DNA from: Streptomyces coelicoflavus
GTDB lineage: Bacteria > Actinomycetota > Actinomycetes > Streptomycetales > Streptomycetaceae
Direction: 5' to 3'
DNA length: 64,000 bases
Assembly (NCBI RefSeq): GCF_003112555.1
Contig: NZ_BEWB01000015.1
Span: 124,001-188,000 of the forward strand
Of this stretch, positions 8,145 to 16,141 are shown piece after piece; within the stretch, counting starts at the first letter, position 1; every line of letters starts with the position of its first letter. The translations under genes and the position numbers were made by a program. The notes under the pieces are model-generated. The model was not told the DNA's origin. It did no database searches and was given only the letters and a program-made list of their open reading frames with translations.

Positions 8145-9227
8145 ATGCCCCTGCCGCCCGCCCGCGTCGTACGGGCCGTCGAAGGCGTGCGCACCGGTTT
8201 GCAGCGGCTGGCCCGGAAGCTGGCCCCCGCACCGTTCTCACTGCTGGAGATGGTCCAGGGCGCCATGCTCAGCCAGGCCCTGTACGCGGCCGCCGAACTG
8301 CGCGTCGCCGAGGCGCTGCGGGACGGCCCGCTGTCCGCCGAGCGGCTCGCCGAGCGGGTCGGCGCCCACCCGCAGACGCTCCAGCGGCTGATGCGGCTGC
8401 TCGCCTCGAACGGCGTCTTCGCCGAGCGCAAGGACGGCGCCTTCGCGCTGAACCCGATGGGGGCGGCCCTGCTCGAGGACGCGCCGATGTCGATGCGGGG
8501 CATCGCGGTGCTCATGGGCCACCCGATCCACTGGGAGGACTGGTCGCACTTCGTCGACGCGGTGCGCACCGGCGAGCCGAGCCTGCCGAAGCTGCGCGGC
8601 ATGACGGCCTTCGAGTTCATGGAGGCCAAGCCGGAGTACGGCGAGGTGTTCATGAAGGGCATGGGCGCCATGTCCGCCACCGAGACCGAACCGCTCCTTG
8701 CGGCGTACGACTTCTCGCGGTTCGGCACGGTCGTCGACTTCTGCGCGGGCCGCGGCGACCTGCTCACCGGGATCCTGGAGAAGTCGCCGGGTGTGCGGGG
8801 GATCCTCGCCGACCCCCGGGTGGCGGAGAACGGCGCGGCGGAGCTCCTGGCCGAGCGGGGGCTCGCCGACCGCTGCGAGGTGGTGACGGCCGACCTGTTC
8901 GGGCCGGTGCCCGAGGGCGGGGACGCCTACGTGCTCAAGCACATCGTGCACGACTGGCCCGAGGAGCAGGCCCTGCGGATCCTGCGCAACGTGCGGGCCG
9001 CGATGCGGCCGGGCGGCCGGCTGCTGCTGATGGAGATGGTCGTGCCGGACAAGCCGAACGCCGCGCACTCCTCGAAGCTGGTCGACCTGTGGCTGATGCT
9101 GCTCGTGGGCGGCATGGAGCGGACGTCCGCGCAGTACGGGAAGCTCCTCACCGAGGCGGGTTTCCGGCTGGAGCGGGTCGTGCAGACGCCGGGGGCGATC
9201 TCGGTCGTGGAGGCGAGTGTGCGGTAG
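8145..9227 (+). CDS. alpH: O-methyltransferase-like protein, AlpH type (probable glutamylhydrazine-polyketide coupling)
   Basis: A 360-residue protein of the plant/actinomycete O-methyltransferase family: dimerisation/winged-helix domain to about residue 100, then a Rossmann methyltransferase domain. The HDW motif (269-271) with the usual catalytic histidine is present. The SAM motif, normally DVGGGxG, is altered to DFCAGRGD (198-205). AlpH of the kinamycin pathway is reported to work without SAM, installing glutamylhydrazine on the polyketide. The altered motif, the neighbouring hydrazine cassette and the lack of a methyl ether requirement in this pathway support the same role here. A conventional O-methyltransferase remains possible. 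Confidence 0.75.
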   Translation: MPLPPARVVRAVEGVRTGLQRLARKLAPAPFSLLEMVQGAMLSQALYAAAELRVAEALRDGPLSAERLAERVGAHPQTLQRLMRLLASNGVFAERKDGAFALNPMGAALLEDAPMSMRGIAVLMGHPIHWEDWSHFVDAVRTGEPSLPKLRGMTAFEFMEAKPEYGEVFMKGMGAMSATETEPLLAAYDFSRFGTVVDFCAGRGDLLTGILEKSPGVRGILADPRVAENGAAELLAERGLADRCEVVTADLFGPVPEGGDAYVLKHIVHDWPEEQALRILRNVRAAMRPGGRLLLMEMVVPDKPNAAHSSKLVDLWLMLLVGGMERTSAQYGKLLTEAGFRLERVVQTPGAISVVEASVR

Positions 9228-9244
9228 TCGTCCCGGCCCGCACA

Positions 9245-9289
9245 GCACCGAGGGGTGCCGCCCGGTCGCCGGGCGGCACCCCTCGGTGC
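9245..9289. terminator. Bidirectional terminator between convergent genes
   Basis: A perfect 21-bp stem with a 3-nt loop (arms 9245-9265 and 9269-9289) lies between the converging AlpH-like gene and the leftward hydroxylase gene. It is followed at 9291-9322 by a run of GCGTC units. Confidence 0.88.
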
Positions 9290-9327
9290 GTGCGTCGCGT
9301 CGCGTCGCCTCGCGTCGCGTACGCCGG

Positions 9328-10872
9328 TCAGTCGCCGGCGGGCGCGCCGAACCAGCGGGCGAGGGCGGCGCCGAGGCCGTCGTCGGCGCCGGTGCCGGTC
9401 CAGGCGACGTGCCCGTCGGGGCGGACCAGGACCGCCCCGGCGCCCGCGAACACGGCGCCGCGGTCGGCCGCGGAGGCGGTGGCCGTCACGACGTCGACCC
9501 GGCCGGCCCACCCGGCGGCGGCCTCGCGCACCGCTCGGTCGCCGGCGAGGTCGAGCAGGACGCCGCGCCCGGCGTGCAGCAGCCGGAAGGTGTCGCTCTC
9601 GCCGCCGGGGCCGGTCAGCGGGACCTTGCCGAGGCGGCGTCCGAGCAGCGGGTGGGCCCCCGCCGCGTCCTCCCCGTTCTCCCCGTCCCCGGCGCCGTCG
9701 GTGACGTCGTAGCGGATGTCGAGGTGGGAGACGACGCCGGCGAGGTGGCGGCGGACCACGTCGTAGCCGGTGAGTTCGGTGAGGATGCGGCGCAGCGGCT
9801 CGGCCGGGTCGCCGCCGAGGAAGACCATGCCCTGGGCGCGGGTGTTCATCAGCAGGCGGCGGCCCACCAGGTGGCGCTCGGCGTGGTAGGTGGCCAGCAG
9901 GTCCTCGCCGGCCCGGCCGGTGACGACGGCGGCGAGCTTCCAGCCGAGGTTGGCGGCGTCCTGCACGCCGGTGCTCAGACCCTGGCCGCCGGCGGGCAGG
10001 TGGATGTGGGCGGCGTCCCCGGCGAGCAGCACGCGGCCCCGCCGGTACTCGGCGGCCTGGCGGGTGGCGTCGCTGAAGAAGCTGACCCATTCGGCGCCGC
10101 CGGAGCTGATGTCCTCGCCGGTGATGTGCTCCCAGGCCTTGGCGACCTCCTCGAAGGTGACCTGCTCGTCGGCGCTGCGGGCGGCGGCGCCGTGCGGGCA
10201 GACGATGATGCGGTGCACGCCCTCCTTGAGGGGGGCGGCCATCACCATGCCGTTGGGGAGGGTCTCGCCGAGGTAGCGGGGCTTGAGGTCGAGCCCGGTC
10301 ACGTCGGCGAGGAACATCGCGCGGGTCGCCTCGGTGCCGGGGAAGCCGATGCCGGCGAGCTTGCGCACCGTGCTCTTGCCGCCGTCGCAGCCCACCAGGT
10401 AGCGGGCGCGCAGCCGGCGTACGCCCTCCGCGGTCCCCACGGTGACCTCGGCGAGGTCGCCGTCCTCGAAGCCGTCGGCGAGCGCGAGGACCTCGCAGCC
10501 GTGCCGGATGTCGGCGCCCAGCTCCGCCGCCCAGGCGGCGAGGACCGCCTCGGTCTGGCTCTGCGGGATGCCGCGGGCGCCGAAGTGGGCGCCCTCCAGG
10601 GCGGTGAAGTCGAACTGGACCCCGCCGAAGTGGCCGACGGGGCTGATCTCCAGGGTCTCCCCCTGCCCGAAGCGGGGCAGCAGCCCGCGCTGGTCGAAGA
10701 TCTCCATGGCACGGGCGGTGAAGCCCAGGCCGCGGGACTGGCCGGTGGGTTCGGCCAGCTTGTCGAGCACGATCACGTCCGCCCCGCCCAGGCGCAGTTC
10801 GCCCGCGAGCATCAGTCCGGTCGGGCCTGCGCCTACGACGATGACGTCGGCGTCCATCGTGGTGTCCTGCAT
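9328..10872 (-). CDS. FAD-dependent aromatic polyketide hydroxylase
   Basis: A 514-residue class A flavoprotein hydroxylase of the PgaE/JadH/RdmE type. GAGPTG (14-19) binds the FAD ADP moiety, CDGGKST is the DG motif, and LLAGDAAHIHLP is the GD motif near the flavin; the C terminus has the thioredoxin-like tail found in this group. It should oxygenate the angucycline skeleton with NAD(P)H and O2. The start is placed at the ATG at 10872; an internal ATG at 10857 is also plausible because it has a closer ribosome site. Three other homologues occur in the window, so its precise step cannot be fixed from sequence. Confidence 0.85.
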   Translation of the reverse strand: MQDTTMDADVIVVGAGPTGLMLAGELRLGGADVIVLDKLAEPTGQSRGLGFTARAMEIFDQRGLLPRFGQGETLEISPVGHFGGVQFDFTALEGAHFGARGIPQSQTEAVLAAWAAELGADIRHGCEVLALADGFEDGDLAEVTVGTAEGVRRLRARYLVGCDGGKSTVRKLAGIGFPGTEATRAMFLADVTGLDLKPRYLGETLPNGMVMAAPLKEGVHRIIVCPHGAAARSADEQVTFEEVAKAWEHITGEDISSGGAEWVSFFSDATRQAAEYRRGRVLLAGDAAHIHLPAGGQGLSTGVQDAANLGWKLAAVVTGRAGEDLLATYHAERHLVGRRLLMNTRAQGMVFLGGDPAEPLRRILTELTGYDVVRRHLAGVVSHLDIRYDVTDGAGDGENGEDAAGAHPLLGRRLGKVPLTGPGGESDTFRLLHAGRGVLLDLAGDRAVREAAAGWAGRVDVVTATASAADRGAVFAGAGAVLVRPDGHVAWTGTGADDGLGAALARWFGAPAGD

Positions 10873-10992
10873 GGTCGTGGATTCCCTCTCGGTCGGCAGT
10901 GGTCCGTGCGCGGCACGGGCGGGGGGGGGTGGCGAAGACGGGTGGGCCCGCACGGCATGCCGGAGCGGGATCTCAGGGGGCCTCAGGGGACC

Positions 10993-12507
10993 TCACGGTG
11001 AACCGAACCATCGTGCGACCGCCCGGCCGAGCCCGTCCCCGTCCCCGTCCGCGCCGCCCGCCCAGGCGACGTGGCCGTCGGGCCGGACCAGGACGGCGGC
11101 GGGCGCGCCCTCGAGCGGCTCGTCGGCGGCGGCGTGCGCGGTGACGGTGTCGACGCGGTCGGCCAGTCCGGCGGCGATCGGCGGCGGCGGTGCGCCCAGG
11201 CCCAGGAGCAGTCCGCGTCCGGAGCGGAGCAGTTCGGCCGCGGAGCAGATCATCTCGCCGGTGCGCAGCCTGAGGTGCGGCAGGCGGGCGCCGGACAGCG
11301 GGTGGGCCGGGCCGCCGACGTCGTAGCGGATGTCGAGTCCGCTGATCATCGCGGCGAGGCGGGTGCGCACGGTGTCGTGCGCGAGGAGTTCGGCGAGGAC
11401 CGTGCGCAGCGGCTCGACCTCGGGGCCGCCCAGCAGCAGCATGGCCTGGGCGCGGATGTTGCCGAGGACGGCGGCGCCGACGGCGGAGCGTTCGGTGTCG
11501 TAGCTGTCGAGGAGGCCGTCGGGTGCGGTGCCGTCGACGGCGGCGGCGAGCTTCCAGCCGAGGTTGTGGGCGTCCTGGAGACCGAGGTTGAGGGCCTGGC
11601 CGCCGATGGGCATCTGGCGGTGGGCGGCGTCCCCGGCGAACAGGACGCGGCCGTGCCGGTAGCGGGCGAGGAGCCGGTTCTCGTCGTCGAAGCGGTTGAC
11701 CCACAGCGGGGTGCCGCCGGTGATGTCCTCGCCGGTGACGCGTTTCCAGGCGGCGGTGACCTCGTCGAAGTGCGGGTCGCCGGCGCGTTCGCGGACCTGG
11801 GCGCCGAACTCGTGCACCATGACCCGGGTCACGCCCGCCGGGTTGCGGGCGGCAACGGCGAAGCCGCCGGGGAGCCGTTCGAAGCGCCGGTTCGGGATGT
11901 CGACGCCCTCGACGTCGGCGCGCAGCAGTTCCCGGGCGGCCGGGGTGCCGGGGAAGCCGGCGCCGGTCAGGCGGCGCACGGTGGAGTCCTGGCCGTCGCA
12001 GGCGACGAGGTAGGGGGCGCGCAGGGTGAGGGGGTCGCCGTGGCGGCCGGTGGCGGCGGCCTCGACGTGGGTGCCGCGGTCGTCGACGGCGTGCAGGGTG
12101 TGGCCGCACCTGAGGTCGGCGCCGAGGCCGAGGGCCCACTCCTCCAGCACGGACTCGGTCCTGGCCTGCGGGACCTTCCACTGCCCGGGGTAGGGGCCGG
12201 GCAGCGTCAGGTCGAGGGGGATGCCGCCGAAGTGGCCGCGCGGCTCGCGGGGCGGGCTGCCGAGGTCGGCGAGCAGGCCGCGGCTGTCGAGCAGCTCCAT
12301 GGTGCGGGCGTGCAGCGTCGAGGCGCGGGACTCGGTGGTGGGACCGTGCCGGCGCTCGACGAGGGTGACCCGGATGCCGCGCAGGGCCAGTTCACCGGCG
12401 AGGAGCAGACCGACCGGGCCCGCACCGACGACGATCACCTGGGTGTCGACCGTCTCGGCGGGCCCGGTGCGCGGCGCGGGGCCGTCCGGATGCGGGGCGC
12501 CGGCCAT
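10993..12507 (-). CDS. FAD-dependent aromatic polyketide hydroxylase
   Basis: A 504-residue class A flavin hydroxylase: GAGPVG near residue 29, CDGQDST, and FAGDAAHRQMP. It begins with the ATG at 12507, two bases after the aromatase stop, so the two are coupled. It is clearly related to, but not a recent duplicate of, the hydroxylases at 9328-10872 and 16142-17629. Angucycline clusters normally carry several such enzymes acting at C-12, C-12b or ring positions during ring contraction; which step this one performs is not visible. A 120-bp gap separates it from the next gene and holds only a G-rich run. Confidence 0.83.
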   Translation of the reverse strand: MAGAPHPDGPAPRTGPAETVDTQVIVVGAGPVGLLLAGELALRGIRVTLVERRHGPTTESRASTLHARTMELLDSRGLLADLGSPPREPRGHFGGIPLDLTLPGPYPGQWKVPQARTESVLEEWALGLGADLRCGHTLHAVDDRGTHVEAAATGRHGDPLTLRAPYLVACDGQDSTVRRLTGAGFPGTPAARELLRADVEGVDIPNRRFERLPGGFAVAARNPAGVTRVMVHEFGAQVRERAGDPHFDEVTAAWKRVTGEDITGGTPLWVNRFDDENRLLARYRHGRVLFAGDAAHRQMPIGGQALNLGLQDAHNLGWKLAAAVDGTAPDGLLDSYDTERSAVGAAVLGNIRAQAMLLLGGPEVEPLRTVLAELLAHDTVRTRLAAMISGLDIRYDVGGPAHPLSGARLPHLRLRTGEMICSAAELLRSGRGLLLGLGAPPPPIAAGLADRVDTVTAHAAADEPLEGAPAAVLVRPDGHVAWAGGADGDGDGLGRAVARWFGSP

Positions 12508-12508
12508 G

Positions 12509-13453
12509 TCAGCGGTTCCGCTCCGCGTGATCCTTGGCGTGGCCGAGGGTGGCGAGGCTGTTGGTGCTCAGCGCGCCGTGCACGTAGGCGCGGGCGTCGG
12601 CGACGGTGGCCTCGGGGCCGAGGATCTTGGCGATGTTGTCGGTGTTGAGGGTGACGGTGTGCTGGGAGGAGGCGGTCGCGCCGCCGTCGTCGGTCTCCTC
12701 GAAGGTCCACACGCCGGTGTGCAGGGTCATCAGGGCCGGCAGGGTGACCTGCTTGTAGGCGATGCGGTGGTGGCCGACGACGACCCGGTAGGACTTGGTG
12801 GTGTGCGTCGAGCCGTCCTTGGCGCGGGTGTCCATCTCCAGTTCCTGGAGGCCGGGGGTGTCCTCGGTGAAGCGGACGCGGGCCACGTGCGGGAGCCGCT
12901 CGGGCCAGTGCCCGGCCTCGTTGACGAAGTCGAAGGCGTCCTTGGCCGATCCGTCGATCGTCACGGTGTCGGTGAAGGAGAAGGTCAGCTCCTGCGCCTC
13001 GGCGGCGTGCACGCGCTCGACGTTCTCCTTGAGGGCGGCGAGTTCGCTGGTGCTGTTGCGGTCTACGGCCCGTTCGATCCACAGCAGGTCGTGCGGGTCG
13101 TCGTCGACGGCCCGGTAGTCGTGCAGGAGCCTGACGCGCGAGGTGCCCTCGTCGAGCGGGTCGACGATCCAGGTCCCGCCCATGGCCGCGACCGGCGGCG
13201 CCGGCACCTCCTGGCGGAAGGTGATGCGCAGGGCCTCGGCGTCGAGGGTGCGGCGCGAGGTCCAGGTCTTGGGCTCGCCGTTGGCGGTGGCCCAGATGCG
13301 GATGCGCTCCCGGTCGCCGTCGTGCTCCTCGCGCTCGACGTGGATGGTGGGCGGGAAGATCCGCGGCCAGTTGGTCACCTCGGCGAGGAGGCGGTGGACC
13401 GCGGCGGCGGGCGCGTTGATGGTGATCCCGTGCTCGACCTCACGAGTCGTCAT
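12509..13453 (-). CDS. Aromatase/cyclase, didomain SRPBCC
   Basis: A 314-residue protein with two START/SRPBCC domains (about 1-150 and 160-300), the layout of angucycline first-ring aromatases such as JadD or UrdL relatives. Motifs WPRIFPPTIHVE and WTSRRTLD occur in the N-terminal copy. The start ATG at 13453 has AGGAG nine bases upstream. It catalyses cyclisation and dehydration of the reduced polyketide while bound to the ACP. Normally this gene follows the ketoreductase directly; here a MITE-like element separates them. A second gene of this family lies at 21282-22262. Confidence 0.85.
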   Translation of the reverse strand: MTTREVEHGITINAPAAAVHRLLAEVTNWPRIFPPTIHVEREEHDGDRERIRIWATANGEPKTWTSRRTLDAEALRITFRQEVPAPPVAAMGGTWIVDPLDEGTSRVRLLHDYRAVDDDPHDLLWIERAVDRNSTSELAALKENVERVHAAEAQELTFSFTDTVTIDGSAKDAFDFVNEAGHWPERLPHVARVRFTEDTPGLQELEMDTRAKDGSTHTTKSYRVVVGHHRIAYKQVTLPALMTLHTGVWTFEETDDGGATASSQHTVTLNTDNIAKILGPEATVADARAYVHGALSTNSLATLGHAKDHAERNR

Positions 13454-13581
13454 GACGGCTGCTCCTAGGTGGTACCGGCTTCGGTGGTACGGGCGGGGCG
13501 GACGGCGGGAAGGGGGGCCGGCCCTTGCCGGCCCCACCGGGGCGGGCGAGAGGTGGTGGCCCCTCCCCCGGGGCGGGCGGC

Positions 13582-13807
13582 TTAGGGGGTGTCGTTTGGA
13601 TCAGGGCGGCTCCAGGCAACGGTGTCTTGTGGCTGGCCCGAGCGGGGTCTGGTGCGTGCAGCTGCAAGGCGGAGGAGGGCGGCAACGCGATGGGGGTCCC
13701 CCCGCGCGAGCGCAGTCGAGCGTGGGGGAGTTGACAACCGACGACAACGCCGCAGATGTGCGTGCCAGGCCCCGCGACCCCGGCAAGATCCAAACGACAC
13801 CCCCTAA
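13582..13807. mobile_element. MITE-like element (226 bp) with perfect 21-bp terminal inverted repeats
   Basis: Perfect 21-bp inverted repeats at 13582-13602 and 13787-13807 (starting TTAGGGGGTGTCG) bound a 226-bp stretch that has no coding capacity of its own. The ends resemble those of IS5-type insertion sequences of Streptomyces, and the ends fall at a TTA/TAA boundary, consistent with a short TNA-type target. The element includes an inner GGGGGTCCCCCC hairpin. It lies between ketoreductase and aromatase genes, and the ketoreductase stop codon (13804-13806) is inside the right repeat. No transposase gene is present, so it would move only with help from an element elsewhere. Confidence 0.8.
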
Positions 13808-14589
13808 AAGTTGCCGAGGCCGCCGCAGACGTTGAGGGCCTGGGAGGTGATGGAGGCGGCGGTGTCGGACGCGAGGTAGCCGACCAGCCCCGCGACCTCC
13901 TGGGGTGTGGAGTAGCGGCCGAGCGGGATCTTGGCCTGGAACTTCTTGAGGATCTCGTCCTCGCTGGTGTCGTACGCCGCGGCGTAGCCCTGCCGCACCC
14001 GCTGCGCCATCGGGGTCTCGACGTAGCCGGGGCAGACCGCGTTGACGGTGATGCCGGTCGGCGCGAGCTCGTTGCCGAGGGCCTTGGTGAAGCCGACGAC
14101 GCCGTGCTTGGAGGCCGAGTACGGGGCGCCGAGGACGACACCCTGCTTGCCGGCCGTGGAGGCGATGCTGATGATCCGGCCGCGGTCCTTGGTGCGCATG
14201 CCACCGGTGGTGAGGACCTCCCGGGTCATCCGGAAGACGCTGTTGAGGTTGGTGTCGATGACGTCGTCCCACAGCTCGTCGGTGATGTCCGCGGTGGGAC
14301 CGCCGCCCGAGCGTCCGGCGTTGTTGACGAGCACGTCGACGGTGCCGAAGGCGGCGACGGCGGCGCGCACGAACTCCCTGACGGAGTCGGCGTCGCGGAC
14401 GTCGAGCTGCCGGCCGTCGACGTCCAGGCCCTCCTCTCGCAGTGCCTTGGCGGTGTGCGCGACGTTGTCCGCGTCGCGGGCGCCGATGAAGACCCGGTGG
14501 CCCTGGCGTGCCAGCAGGCGGGCGGACTCCAGGCCGATGCCGCTGGTCGCGCCGGTGACGAGGGCGACCCTCCGGTCGGTGTCGGACAT
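13804..14589 (-). CDS. Polyketide C-9 ketoreductase (actIII-like SDR)
   Basis: A 261-residue short-chain dehydrogenase. TGATSGIG (12-19) binds NADPH, NNAG follows, and the Ser-Tyr-Lys triad is in SIASTAGK...YSASK. The C terminus ends GGLGNF, as in type II polyketide ketoreductases. It reduces the C-9 ketone of the nascent decaketide. The stop codon is TAG supplied by the border of the MITE-like element. The start ATG at 14589 has AGGAG upstream, 12 bp after the ACP stop. Confidence 0.92.
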   Translation of the reverse strand: MSDTDRRVALVTGATSGIGLESARLLARQGHRVFIGARDADNVAHTAKALREEGLDVDGRQLDVRDADSVREFVRAAVAAFGTVDVLVNNAGRSGGGPTADITDELWDDVIDTNLNSVFRMTREVLTTGGMRTKDRGRIISIASTAGKQGVVLGAPYSASKHGVVGFTKALGNELAPTGITVNAVCPGYVETPMAQRVRQGYAAAYDTSEDEILKKFQAKIPLGRYSTPQEVAGLVGYLASDTAASITSQALNVCGGLGNF

Positions 14590-14601
14590 GGGGTGCTCCT
14601 C

Positions 14602-14877
14602 TCAGGCGGCCTGTGCCCCGGACAGGGACAGCTGGGCGTTGACGACGTCGATCAGGTCGCGCGGCGTGACGTCGTCGCCGAGGTCGTCGTCGTCCAGGAC
14701 GATGTCGTACTCGCGCTCGATGCGGCCGCCGGTCTCCAGCAGTGCGATGGACTCGTAGCCGAGCACCTCGAACGTGGTGTCCAGGATGTCTCCGGCGAGG
14801 TCGACGTTCTCGTCCGCGCCCGCGGCCTCGATGAGGATCCGCCTCAGGTCGTCGAGGGTGAACTGGATACTGGCCAT
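14602..14877 (-). CDS. Type II polyketide acyl carrier protein
   Basis: A 91-residue acidic four-helix carrier protein. The phosphopantetheine site is S43 in LGYESIALLE. The start ATG at 14877 has AAGGAAG six to seven bases upstream. It carries the growing chain for a KS-alpha/chain-length-factor pair, but those two genes, which normally sit immediately upstream of the ACP gene, are missing here. Confidence 0.93.
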   Translation of the reverse strand: MASIQFTLDDLRRILIEAAGADENVDLAGDILDTTFEVLGYESIALLETGGRIEREYDIVLDDDDLGDDVTPRDLIDVVNAQLSLSGAQAA

Positions 14878-14954
14878 GGGGTACTTCCTTCGGTTCTCGC
14901 CGGCGCTCGGGCCCCGGCTGATCGTCACTGGTGGTCCGGGCGGCTCACCGCCGT
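14878..14954. other. Site where KS-alpha and KS-beta genes are expected but absent
   Basis: Only 77 bp separate the cyclase stop from the ACP start. Type II clusters of this layout (cyclase, KS-alpha, KS-beta, ACP, ketoreductase, aromatase) carry about 2.5 kb here. On the coding strand the gap reads, in the cyclase frame, a GTG followed by AGC CGC and a stop after five more codons. The first three codons would suit a KS-alpha start (V-S-R) and the end a chain-length-factor tail, so the gap may be the scar of a clean deletion. This reading is inference. Confidence 0.6.
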
Positions 14955-15284
14955 TCAGGCGGAGGCCTCCCACCGGTAGAAGCGCTGTGCCATGGCGTCG
15001 GCCGGGGAACGCCAGGTCGCCGGGTCGTAGGGGTCGATGAACGGTTTGAGGTCGTCGCTGATCCGCACGAAGCGCGGGTCGTCCTTGGCGCCCTGGATCA
15101 GCTCGCCGCCGTTGTCCTCGTCGAAGTCCTGCAGGTGGAAGTACAGGCCGTTGAAGGCGAACAGCTGGCGCCGCCGGGTGCCCATGCGGTGCGGCATGTC
15201 CGTCGCGTCGAAGTCGCCGAACAGCTGGGCGACGTCCGCGCTCGAACCGGGCGCCATGCGGGCCACGATCAGCGTGCTGTGCAT
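14955..15284 (-). CDS. TcmI-type polyketide cyclase
   Basis: A 109-residue protein of the TcmI/JadI family, the usual length. Motifs include HSTLIVARM at the start, the segment FDATDMPHRMGTRRRQLF and LYFHLQD. It folds as a small ferredoxin-like barrel that closes the later rings of the aromatic polyketide. The start ATG at 15284 has AAGGAG about ten bases upstream. It corresponds in position to AlpI of the kinamycin-type alp cluster. Confidence 0.9.
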   Translation of the reverse strand: MHSTLIVARMAPGSSADVAQLFGDFDATDMPHRMGTRRRQLFAFNGLYFHLQDFDEDNGGELIQGAKDDPRFVRISDDLKPFIDPYDPATWRSPADAMAQRFYRWEASA

Positions 15285-15361
15285 AGGTCTTCGCTCCTTG
15301 GCAAGGTCCGGTGGGCCGGCTCCCGGCGGGGAGGCGCCATATCGGCCGGCGGGGAGGCGCG

Positions 15362-16057
15362 CTACTCGCCGGCGGCGCGCGTGTGCACGACGCGGTAGGT
15401 GTTCGTGTCGGACTCGACGGTCAGCTCGGCGACGCGCTCGTCGTTGGTGCGGCGGGGCCGGGGCTTGCGCTCGTGCGGCAGGTCGCGGAAGGCCTCGTAG
15501 CTCTCCCTGCTGTCCCACTGCGCGTAGACGACGGCGAAGGCGCCCTCGACGAACATGGCGCGCAGGCCCTTGAACACGCTGTGCGAGCGGTAGCCGGGGA
15601 CGTTCACGAGCCAGTCCTGGCCCTCGCCGAGCAGCTTGACCAGCTCGGCCTGGTCGGCCTCGCCGACCCGGTGGACCTCGATGACCGTGTAGTCGTCGCG
15701 GTCCGGGGAGACCTCGACGGCGTCCCCGAGGCCGGGGCGGGTCTGGGAGAAGACGATCTCGTTCTGGAGCAGCCGGATGGCCGTGGTGATCTCGCGGAAG
15801 ACGGGCAGCGTCCGGTGCTTGAACTCCTCGCCGGCGTACCGCTTCTCCAGGTCCTCGCCGCTGCGCCACTGGATCAGGTTGGCGGTCCCGGGGGTGTCCT
15901 GCCCGGCGTGCACGGTGGAGGAGATCCACCCCTCGTAGGCGGCCGCGTCGACGATCTTCCCCATCTCGGTGAGCAACTGCTCCTGGTGCTCGGGGGTGTC
16001 GGTGGTGAACAGGTTGAGGACGGTCAGGTAGTTGTCCTCGGTGGAGATGATCGGCAT
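15362..16057 (-). CDS. alpJ: AlpJ/JadG/GilOII-type ring-opening oxygenase (ABM family)
   Basis: A 231-residue protein with two tandem antibiotic-biosynthesis-monooxygenase (dimeric alpha-beta barrel) domains, about 8-105 and 120-215; ISSTVHAGQD and YTVIEVHRVG mark the strands. The length and position between the cyclase and a flavin hydroxylase match the AlpJ/JadG/GilOII group, which cleaves the angucycline B ring oxidatively on the way to the benzofluorene. The start is the ATG at 16057. This identification is from family and gene order; a simple anthrone oxygenase is the alternative. Confidence 0.8.
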   Translation of the reverse strand: MPIISTEDNYLTVLNLFTTDTPEHQEQLLTEMGKIVDAAAYEGWISSTVHAGQDTPGTANLIQWRSGEDLEKRYAGEEFKHRTLPVFREITTAIRLLQNEIVFSQTRPGLGDAVEVSPDRDDYTVIEVHRVGEADQAELVKLLGEGQDWLVNVPGYRSHSVFKGLRAMFVEGAFAVVYAQWDSRESYEAFRDLPHERKPRPRRTNDERVAELTVESDTNTYRVVHTRAAGE

Positions 16058-16141
16058 GGTCCTTCGCTTCCTTCGCTTCCTCGGGACTCGGGACGGACTC
16101 CTGACGGAGTCGCGACGTGGGTGCGGGTCGGGCGGGGCCGG

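Noticed and set aside
14602..14973. N-terminally extended ACP frame reaching back into the cyclase
   Set aside because: The extra 32 residues do not resemble any carrier protein, and the internal ATG at 14877 has a good ribosome site. The extension frame is simply the possible ketosynthase deletion scar.
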